The translations under genes and the position numbers were made by a program. The notes under the pieces are model-generated. The model was not told where the DNA came from. It ran no database searches and saw only the letters and a list, made by a program, of their open reading frames with translations. Shown one piece after another: positions 15,270 through 27,200 of a stretch of DNA of 32,574 bases; positions within the stretch are counted from its first letter, which is position 1, and each line of letters begins with the position of its first letter. Source of the stretch: a virus; the IMG/VR virus record IMGVR_UViG_3300010389_000070, positions 1 through 32,574 of that record, one strand, 5' to 3'.

Positions 15270-18200
15270 TTATTGGATGTAGAATGGTAAAGAATTGTCG
15301 GCTTCAAGACTTACGCCATCGGCGCGTGGTTTTCTGGAACGTACTGCTCCAGTTTTACCTTCACCAAAGTTTCCTCTTCTTTGGATAGTTGGGAATGTTG
15401 ATAATCCAGCATCTACAGTCAAACCAGTGACACCAATAGAAATTCCATTGGATCTATTGTCATAGTTATATATTCTTCCCCAAGAAAGATATCCAAGTGA
15501 AGTTGTCAATCCTGCTTGAAGATCATCAAAATTACCACTTTCAAGAATTCCAATTACTGGACTGTTTGAATGGACATTACAAATAATTTCTGCATTTGAA
15601 GCAAGACTTGTTATAGAACTTACGACATAAACGTTATCCAAGAATGTTGTTCCAATACCAACAACTGCAGAATCACTACTATTTACGGAGGTAACACCAT
15701 TTCCAACGGTTGTGTCATAGATCATTACAGGATAACCTGCAACGAGATCTAATGCATCTGAAGCAACGTTTGCTTCGCCATTTAAACCGTAATCTGTCAT
15801 TGCACGGAAGTTGAACTTAAGTGCAAGTGGGTGACCACCAACACCAGTAGTGGTGCTGATTCCAGTTATGATTCCACTAAATCCTTGAACATTTTGTACA
15901 TTCGTTACAGTTTCATATGTTGGTCTTGGAATCTCTACAATGATACTTGGTGGATTTGTATTTGTATATCCAAGTCCAGAATTTGTTATTGAAACTGAAG
16001 TTACTTGACCATTTACAACTGTTGCAGTTCCAGTTGCAGTTGTTCCAACTCCTACACCAATTTCTTTTGGTGCTGAGAATTTAACGTCAATAGTTGCTGT
16101 TGTATATCCAAAACCTGCATTTGTAATGGTGACGGCAGAAACTGTTCCAGCAGCAGAAACTGTAGCAGTAAATGCTGCAGAAACTGGTTCGTTTGAATCA
16201 ACCATGAATGCGTCAAATGCGAATGATCCTGAGTTTAGATCAAGAATGATTTCGTCATAATCAAAGAATTGTGCATTATCTACGAATATTTCTGAAGAAG
16301 AAGGTGAAACATCACCAATAATTCTTGCAGTTGGGAATACTTTAGTTTCAAGTACAGGTCTAACTTTGCTAATGATATCACCCTTCACATAGATATCTTT
16401 CTTCTGTTTGATCCAGTCAAATGGTCTAAAGATATTATCATTTACGCCTGGACCAGTATAGATATCGGTTTCAACAATATCGGATCCAGTAATTTCTGTA
16501 ATAGATCTTTCACGAAGTTGATCTTGAGTGTCATTATATGCAGGATGCTTTCTTACGAATAAGTCATCACCAACTTTAATTGTTTCAGTAGTTTCAACTT
16601 GAGTGACATCGACACCATCTATACCAACATAGAAGAAGATATCAATCTTGTCATTTACCTTTGGTGCCTCACTGAACAGGAATGAGGTTCCTCCAGTAAA
16701 TTGATATGAATATCCTGGAGTTTGCAGTACACCATTGACGAATATAACAAGAACAGAATCTAAGTCAATAGCAGAAGAGAGTGGATTATTTGGATCCAAT
16801 TCGAAACTTAAGAGTTCTCCATTATAGTAAAGTGGGAATCTCTTTCTACTTCCATCTTGATATCCAAAGACGCTATCAATATAATCCATTTCACCGAATG
16901 ACCAGGAAGCAAATCTATCACTAAATGTTTCCACAACTTCAAGTTGGAAATCGGAAACTGGTGCTGCAAAGTCTTTTGCAGTGACCAGACCAACTACCTT
17001 CATAACGTCGCCTGGTTGGAAACCATATCCAGATCTTGAAATCTTAAATGTGTCAATAAGGAACAATGTAGATCCAATACCAACACTAGTATTTGCTGAT
17101 CCAACTGTCAGATTAAGCAGGAGGTTTCTTCCAACTTCTGTAGTTGCTCCAACACCAAGTCTGGAAACACCAACAACTTGCATATTCTCATAGTTTGGTT
17201 CTGGAATAATCACTGAAGGGTTTACATATCCTTGACCAGGATTTGTAATTGAGAATGATAAAGTTCCTCCAGCACCAACTACCGCTTCTATAACAGCACC
17301 AGTTCCAGCACCACCAGCAGAACCAACTCCAACACTAATTGTATTTGTAGTATATGTGGTAATTCCAAGTGTTGCTCCAGCAGCAGGATCAGTAGATCTT
17401 GGGTATGGTTGCTCGGTGAAGAAATCATCATCAGAGCAAGTAAATACCAGACCATCTGTAGCAATTCCGATAGTATCACTAGTGGTTAAACCATGATTTG
17501 GAATTGTTAGTTGAAGAATACCAGTATGTGAAGTAAACTTCGCTTTAGTTGGGGTGAATGGACCACCAGTACTTGCAGTAATGCTATTGGAGATAGATCT
17601 TACAAATCTGTGCTCATATGCTAGATCTGTAATTCCAATAGAAACTGGTGATCTATAACCAGATCCAAAGTTGAGATCGAAGAATCTTGATACTGTTCCA
17701 CCAGATTCATATGTGTGAGCAATTGTGCTTGGTCCAACATTAATTGCGACACCTGTTGCAGAAATAATATTATCAACGTCTAAAGCATAATCATAATCTG
17801 GGAAGATCGTTGTTGTGACACCTGCATGTGCTGAAGAACAACTAAATTCAAGATTAGCAAGTTTTACTCTGTCACCGCCACGGAGATTGTGTGAATCTGT
17901 GGTTTCAATTTCAAGAATTCCAGTAACTTCATTATAAAGTGCTGTACTAATAGAAACTGAACCTGTGTAAGTATTGATTCCAATAATATTTGTAATTTCA
18001 CCAGAAGAATTCTTCTCTGCCTTAACTTTTGCACCGACCAAAGGTGCATATCCAAGACCAGGTGTAGAACCCAGAGAAACAATCAAACCACCTCTTGGAA
18101 GTTGATTCTGGTTAATATCAAATTCCGATAAGATATAAGATCCGTCAACAGAAGTAATACCGGTGTAAACTACACTTGTAATGCCTGCAGTCGTGTCTCT

Positions 18201-21200
18201 TTCAATATCGTAGTTGTTTCCAGCGTTGTTATCTGTTGAAGGAGTCTGGAAAACACCATTGATAAACAGAATTCCATTTCCTGGTTCAACGCCAGTTGTA
18301 TCAGCACCACCGACCTTAAGTGTGTATGTCTTACCAATACCAGTAAATGAATCCGAAATATCATCGAATATCATATTGGTATCGTAATTAGATCTCAAGA
18401 AAGTTCTTCCTGAGAATGAAGCAGTCACATAAGGAAGATTGCTCTCATTTCTTCTTGCTCTATTATTTCCTTTTGGTGGTTCAATAAAGAATACTTCATT
18501 CTTTACAATGTTGATAGCACCTCTGTATACTTGAACAGTAGATCCGTCCGTGTGTGATGTTGCTGCTGTTCCAACAGATCCTCTCTCAACAGAAACTGTT
18601 GGGAATGTTGCAGCAGCACCAGCAGCAATAAGACCATTGATTGGACCAAGAATTTCTCCGCCAGAGTTGGTGCTAAAACCAACTTCGACGACTTTCATAT
18701 ATTCTTCGTCAATTTTGAGAAGATCTCTTGGTTGGACCGATGAAATTCCACTAATATTGAAGGTTGAAATGCCTGCAGAGATTCCCCCAGCAAGATAGTG
18801 ACCATTAAAGTCTAACTTGTGGTTAACGGGAGTAAATGTAATTGGTTGCTGTACAATACCATCAATTGCAATAACAGTTTTACTTAATTTCTTAGTAAAT
18901 TCTAATTCATGGGCATTTCCAAGTCCAGGATCAGTAAAGGTGACAAAGATTCCTGCTCTTGCAAATTCGGGAGTTGTTGCTAATTTAAAAGTATCTGGGG
19001 TCAGTGCAATTGGATAAACTTTTTCTGGAAGTTTATCAGTTACAATTCCAAGATAGTTTGAAGTTGCTCCAATTCCCATTGAAGTTTGACCAACTCCAAC
19101 AAAAGTGGAGACTGGGTTATACAATACTTCTTCGGCTGTGTTAAAGAAGTGATCGGGAAGTGTAAAGAGACCAGTTGCATAATTTAATTTTGTAGTATCT
19201 GAAGGATCAAAGGTCTTCACATAAATTGGTTTTCCATTGTGAGTAATTGGGAAGTTTACTCTATTTGCTCTCAGACCGTTCAATCCGTCAAATGCCGAAA
19301 GGAATAAAAGTTGATTGGAAGGACCATAAGAAAGTGGATTTGCTTGATTGTCAAAATCCATTTGTCTGTAGAAGACTTCATTGAAAGACTGAAGTTCTAC
19401 ATCATATGGAGAATCTGGATAGAAATTCAAGTAGAAATTCGTTCCTACAATTTCACTACCAAATGTTCCAAGACCACTTACATTATTAACCGCAGAGAAT
19501 GGTCCTGGAGTAACAGTTACTTCAAGATCTTTTGCATTTGCCAGAATATTAACTTGGTGTATTGCAGAAGTTTCTCCAACCGAAACACGAACAATTGACG
19601 CGGCAGAGGAAATTGTATTAATATCAAATGTTCCTGCTCTTACAACATCAGTACCAAATCCAATGACAGATTCAAGTCTAGCACTTCTCTCTGTTCCTTC
19701 TGGTTGATTATTCAATAAGAATCTGTATGTTCCAATACCTGCAGTTGTGTTGCCAAATCCAACAATATTGGTTCTATAATCAAGTGCGTCAGTTTGACTG
19801 AAATTGCGTCCTCTTACAGAAACAATACCAGAAACAGAATCATAAGTTGCAGTTACTAATCCAACAGAAGAAGCACTGTAGGTTTGAGTATTGTGATCAA
19901 AATAGTACTCACTTACATAAGTATCAGATCCATCAAAGTCAACTACTGCTTCAATGTAATTTGTTTCTCTTGTAAATCTATTAGTAACCTCAATGTTTGC
20001 AAATAATCCTCTGAAGTCTGCGTCAGAAAACTCTGCCAGAGTTTGAATATCATTTCCACTTGGTACACTACTAACACCAACAAATGAAGCAACGAGATCA
20101 ACACAACCTATTGATTGTGTTCCAATACCAGAGTTTCCTGCTGGAAGTGCTTGATACAGGTATGTTTTCTTTATAATCTTTATGTCGTGATCTGTTTCGT
20201 ATGGATCTGTTGGTGTAAAGATGAGAGTCTTTCTTCCAATATCATCAATATCTGCACTAAAATCTCCAAGTTTTCTATTTGAGTATGTGGTATATTTTTC
20301 AAATAAGAAAATATCATTAGTTGAAGATTGTACAATAAGTTCTGATAATTGAACATCATCAGTGTCTGGATCAACAATCTGAATAACATATCTTACATGA
20401 TTATCAACAAAGTCAATCTCCTCAATTTCTACGAAAGTATCTTTAAATCCTCTACTAGAGAACTTGCTACTAATATCGTCATGAGTGAGAACTCTATTTG
20501 TTCTGCATTCGATGTAATCGGTAAGTTTTCTGTTCTGAATTTGCAGAGCATTTGATTGTGGAAGACCACTGATTGAACTTACTCTTGGATCAACATCTAC
20601 AGCATTATCAAAGTAGTTAACTGTGTCAACTCTTCTTTCATTGACAACATCCAAAATAACAATTGAAGTTGTTGATCCACCAAGACCAACAGCACTGGAT
20701 GCTTCAGAAGTAACTCCAACGTCAGCAAAATTCTTCAGACCTGCTGGGTGAATAATACTGTTGACTGGTGCTGAGAGTTCATTCCATGTTATTGGACTCT
20801 TGATTGAATATGAAAGATTTTGATAATAATCATTATTAGGAGTTACTTGATAATCTTCACTAATCTTACCAATATCATTACTCCAACCAAGATCTAATCT
20901 TGAAGAATAATCAACGGTAAACTTAGATCTCTTTCTATCAACAGAAGTTACATCTGCAATAGCGCCACTATTGATTCCTTTAATTTTATCACCTTTCTTA
21001 AGGTTATATCTTCCTCTAACCTTAATATAATCTTCTCTTACCAGGGAGACAAAAAGATCTTCTGCACGGAATCCAGTTCCAGTATTGACGAACAGTTTCT
21101 CATTATCGGAGAATACTGCTCTCTTCTGCTTAATATTGATAATTGGATAATTCTCTTCATTTACAATGGTTGCATATCCAGACTGATATGTTTTTGCAAT

Positions 21201-24200
21201 ACCAGCGTTAGTTGTAAGACCAACACCAGTATCATCAACAAGTTGGAATGTCAATGTTGCAGGACTTGTATTTGCAAACTGAGTAACTTTGAAGAACTTA
21301 TAATCATAGTTTTCAGAGTTAAATCCAGATCCATCTGGAGACGACATTTCAATACCTTCAACAAATATTCTGTCATCAACAGCAAATGGAGGTGAAGTAT
21401 AACCAAGAATTGGTGTTTTAAGGACACAAGTTGCAATACCAGTTGGTCCACTGACCATAGAAACAATACCAACACCATTTGAATTATTGATTGCAATAAT
21501 CTTATGTGGTTCTGATTCCAATCCGTATATTGGTGCTAATTGCTCAATTTCTGAAATTGCTCCGTTTGGTGCATGTGCAATAAGTGTTGTTGAATCTACT
21601 ACTTCTTTCTTAGTATCATTCCACAGTAAAAGATTTGGATCACTCAGATATCTTGCACCACCATATTGAATATCAATCTCTTCGATCGTATCTAAATTAT
21701 CAATACTGACAATGGGTGGAACAAATGCTTCTGGTCTCAGAGTCTTGTCTGCAGAATAATCATATCCAATATCACGGAATCTAATCTTATTGATTCTACC
21801 GATAGAAGTGGAGACACCAATAATGTTAGCATTGACACCATTTACAGTTGTTACGTCTTTGAATTTTGGAAGTTTATCAAAGTTAAATCCTTTAGATATT
21901 ACCTTAACTTTACTGATACTTCCATTCAGAGCAGTGGCAGACTTTGTTGAATATGTAAGAGAATCGCAATCTTCATCATTATATCCTAATACATTTGGAT
22001 ATCTGTATGGAGATATCTTAAATGTATTATTAGAAGCAGTTGAAATGCCAAAGACACTATATGTTCCATTATATTCACTATCAATATAGTCAATCTCAGA
22101 ATAAGATCTTACGTCAGTATCTGCAGTACTAATATATCCGCCTTTTTCTAAAGCATAATAAAGTTTGGAAGGAACGCTTTCGGAATATCTTAGAGTCAGA
22201 GATGCATTTGACGCTGTTCCAAAACCTACACTACCAAGACCAACAACATTAAATTCTCTACTATCAGAAGAACTAATATATTCGTTTATGAAATTTTTAT
22301 CTCTGTAGATCTTTAACTGATACCCTCTTAGAGAAGTATCTTGAAGATTGAATTGGAGATCACTGTTTCTTACGACAGATATCTTAGGATTAATCGCTGA
22401 AACATAATGATTTACTCCACCAGTCGCTGTGATACTTACAGCATTTTCTGTACTTGGGTTTGATTCATATAATGTTTCTGCGAGTCTGAACTTACTGTTA
22501 CTATCTTTAATAATATAGTATGAACCAGTGCTCAGTCCTGCAGCAACTTCCGCGCTTTCGTAGAAAACTTTGTCACCAGTTTCATATCCATGATCTGTAT
22601 ATGTAAATGATCCATCAACAATGCTAATCGAAGTTGAGTTGATACCCAGAGGATTTACAAGTATCTTCTTCTCACTACTATTCAATTTTATGTTGAGTGC
22701 TGCAGTTGTCCCAAATCCAACGACAGTATTGGGGACAACAGTCAACTTAATTGAATCACCATTCTGAAGACCATGTGTTGCAGAAGTACTGACGGTGGTC
22801 GTAATTCTATCAACATCGCCAGTGATTTGCTCTCTATTGGTCTTTAACAGATATTCTGCATTATCAGATCCGTCACTGTAGAAGAACAATCCTTCAGTTG
22901 ATGTTGTTAAACCAACCTGTGTAGTCAGACCAATATAATTTTGACCTTTGTTAATTGCATAAACTTCACTTGTAAGTGTGAAATTATCTGGAATGTAGAA
23001 AGTGTTTATATTTAAATTATTGTCACCAACAATCAATGAATCTACACCTGCGGTGGTTGTCTTTGTGAATGTTAATCTCTCACCAGTTTTGAATCCATGA
23101 TTTGGAATGTAGATTGATCTGCAGGGAACAGAAACGCTAAATGTGGTGACACCAACCTGAGATACTTTTTCTACTGCACCACCTACAGTGGTTCCAATTC
23201 CTACAGATTCTACTGCATTAAAATAAGTTAACTTATCTCTTTGTGATTCAAACTTCCTAGTCTTTACAGGTAACTTGACTCTATCAGAACTCAAGTTGAG
23301 TCTACTTCCGAATGAGTGAGCAACACCCGCTGAACCAAATCTCTTTACTCTGAGTACACCATTTTCAAAATCATTTAGAACTTTAACAACCTCCGTACCA
23401 CTTGAAGATACAATGGTTATAGAATTTCCTATAGATACTGTTCTAAATCTTGAAGATACAAAGATATCCTCATCAATTCCACCAGTGATTGCGGAATAAG
23501 AGGTCATTGTACCTGCCAATCCAACAGATTCTGTGGTAAATCCAATCTTCTTTGGACCTGCAAGGAATGGTACTGATGTTGAAAGACCACTTACAAGAAC
23601 TGTATTATTGTTGTTTAAGTTAAATCCATCTAGAGTATATGCAGAAACTTGAGTATCATTATCCCAAACAAATACACAATTTGAATTTCTTTCCAGTTCT
23701 GTAGTAATTGAAGATATGCCAGCACCCTTCAGTTCTTCTACCAGACCTCTCAGTCCAGATCCATTAGCATCCTCAAAATCAAAGTTTACTGCATCGCCAA
23801 TAGAATATCCTCTTCCACCGTCAATAACTTTAATTTCATCAACATCTCCTTGAGTAACTGACTCAACAATTGAGAGTTGCTCAAAACTTTCATAGGATTC
23901 GTTTATGAAATCATAATCAGCATCTGGATCATTAACTTTATATGGGAATGTATTGCGGGAAAGATTTTGACCATTAAAATCAAACGTTTGATCTAAGACA
24001 GCATTGTCTTCAATAACTTTTGATTTAAATGTGTTACCAACAAAGTATGGATAAGAGGGAACAAAATCTGGTGAAATTGTGCTTGTTGTAACACCAGCAA
24101 AATATGCATAAACTCCATTTGGAAATTCTGGAGTCTTACAGAATCTGCCGTTATGTGAATCTAGATCTCCACCATTAGTATACTGATAATCTTCTATAAA

Positions 24201-27200
24201 GAATCCTGGTTCAAATGCTGGTCTGTCAAATACACCTGCTGTTTTTAATTCATATCCAGGTCTTACTTTAATGATACCAGACTGAATATTATTTGCCGTC
24301 TGATATCCATATGGTCCATAAATTGGATTTCCATCATATGCCCAACCGATAATTGGTGAGTGAGATCCACTAAGATTTTCATAGTTTGCGGCAAGATCTT
24401 CCGAATAACCATAAATTCCATAAACTAGTGAGTTTTCTTCAGCATTTTTATAGAGGTTTGAATAAATCTTAGTCGATTGTGTCGCAGATATCTTTCCAAA
24501 TCTGAATGCATCATTTACATTAAGACTTCTGACGCGAGTATCAAATATTGCACCAGATCCTCTTGGGTCAACATATATTGAAGTTGTTGATGAACTATAC
24601 CCAATACCTGGATTGATTACGATAACATCGTCAACTTTACCATCAATAATAACTGGTCTGAGAATAGCTCCTGTTCCACCAGATTGATCTTCAATATTAA
24701 GTTCTGGAATGGAAATATATTCAGAACCTTTATTCAATACTTGAACATCTACAATCCTTCCATTTGAAATGATTGGATTTAATTGTGCGTTCTTACCTTT
24801 GCTGATCGAAATGATTGGTTTTTTGTGTAAGTTTAAAGTAGTAGATCCATATCCACTACCAGATTCATACAGGTATGCTCCAACAATTTCTCCAGTAACA
24901 ATTGGAGTAAAGTTAAATGTTCCGGTTGTTGCACCAAAGGAAACATTAGCAGTTACTTCAATTTGTGGATATTGGAAAATGTGGTATCCACTTCCAGTTG
25001 AATCAAATTTAGTATATTTTGATTTTGTTAGATCTTGTTTATAAGTTCCAGCAACACCAACATTTACAAGTCTGAAACTATCAGAATCTAATCTCTGAAT
25101 AGAGTATTGATTTAATGTGGATAAACCAACGATACTTGTTCCTGAAGACTCATAAGTGACGATCTCTCCAGTTTTAAATCCATGATCCTTGAATGTGACT
25201 GTATTATATTCTGTAGAGATTCCGGAAGATCTTACTCTAAGTTTTCTATAAGCATATCCAGACCCAGAATTTAATACCTTTACACTTCTCAGATTATTTT
25301 GAGATAGAGTTCTGAATTTGTGAATGCCACTGGCGGTAGTTGCTACAGAAAGACCGATTGTATTAATTCCAGTTGTTCCAGAGAAAGCATCTAACTCATT
25401 TTTGAAGAGTCTGATCGTACTTGTGTTTACAAATCTAACAACATATTCGTCACCACTAACCAAAGATCCTGTAGCGGTGTTTGTTGGATCATATGCAACA
25501 CCAATGGAAATCGGATCATTTCCATTTTGATTGTAAATTATACGTTGACCGTCACCAAGATTATGAGGTTCTAAGAACGTAATTGTTTCGTTCGAAATGT
25601 CAATACCACCACCAAGAGACAGTTTGCGACTGTCAAATGACATTTCTCTAAATCTTTGACCTACTACTGGTTCTAATGAACAACCAGATCCATTTCCACC
25701 AGTAAGAGATACTGAAAGTAATTCTTCAAAGTCAAAATCTTGTGGGTCAACAATAATACTCTTTACATTACCAACAATAATTGGATCAACATATGCTGTA
25801 GATCCAGCACCTGCTGAAATTGTAATGTTTGGTGGATTGACTATATCATATCCACTGCCACCATTTAAGACTTCAAACTTTTCAATAGGTCCATAATAAA
25901 TCTTATCTGAAGAATTTGGACTTGTAATTTCTACACCGTCAACTAAAATACCGATGTTGGATACAGATCTTTCACTGCCCCTTTCATTTTCAAATGATTG
26001 ATTTAATGAGAACTTTCTAACAATCTTCTTAGAACTAAGCGTTCTATTCTCATGACGCCTTAGAGTAAAGTAATGTACTCCAGGATTGTTATTTTGACCT
26101 AATCTAATGCTCTCATTTCCAGACAAGAGTGCCTTTGAGGCATAAAGTCTGATCTCATTTGCTGCTACAAGTTTGACAAAATATGTTTGACCAGAATCTA
26201 ATCCAGATAAAGGATTTGCTGCAGTATATCTGATCTCATCACCATCTCTAAAATCAACTGGTGAAGAGAATTTTACAGTTCCATATGATTGGAAGAAAGA
26301 ACTATAGTCACCAAGACCATTAACAGTTCCATCTGGAAGTGTAGATTCGAGAATATTATCTACAATAGTATATCCTGGTAATGAGTTTGAAGCGATATAT
26401 GCATAAGTATCAGTATCATCACCGTAAACATTTAAAGCATTTGCAATATAAACGTCATTTCCAATTGTGATAATAACACCAGAACTCTTTGCCTTTACAA
26501 GTTTTCTTCTAATACTATATTCAACATTCGGTAATGGTACAAAAGAACCTGTATTAGAAAGAGTAACTTCTCTTGAAGAGGCATTTATACTAGAGACTTG
26601 TGCATATGAAGCATTTGAATTATTTGGATCTGGTACAACTACAATATTACTATTGCCAACAAGAATTTCAACAAAGTCACCTACTTTGAGGCTAGACTTA
26701 TCAATTTCAGAGAATAAGGTGAATACTGACGATGAGATTGATTGTACTTTAAATCTTGCACTAGTATTGTAGATCCAAGAATTAGCAAAAACTTGTTTGA
26801 AAGTTTTATCACCTGCTGGATTGTCAATAATCTCACCAACATTTCTAGTCGAAATGACTTCACCCTCTTCCATAAGAGGAATATCTGACAGTGCTTTAAA
26901 TCCAGAAAGAACACCAGTGATTCTTAAATCACATCTCTTTTCCGTATCACCATTTTCATATCCAAAAATAGTTTCATCTGCTCTTATGAGATCTCCGAGT
27001 TTTATTTGACTAGTTACTCCAGTGCAACCATAAAACTGGTTTATGCTCTTTGAGGTGTACTTAATTACATTACTACCTGAGATAATTGTCCCAGATTCAC
27101 TAAATCCAATTGTGGAATCTACACTAATAACAGAATCATTAACACTAACTGGTTCTAAGCATCTTGAAGCGCCAGGAATAGTAAATACTCCCTCTACAAG

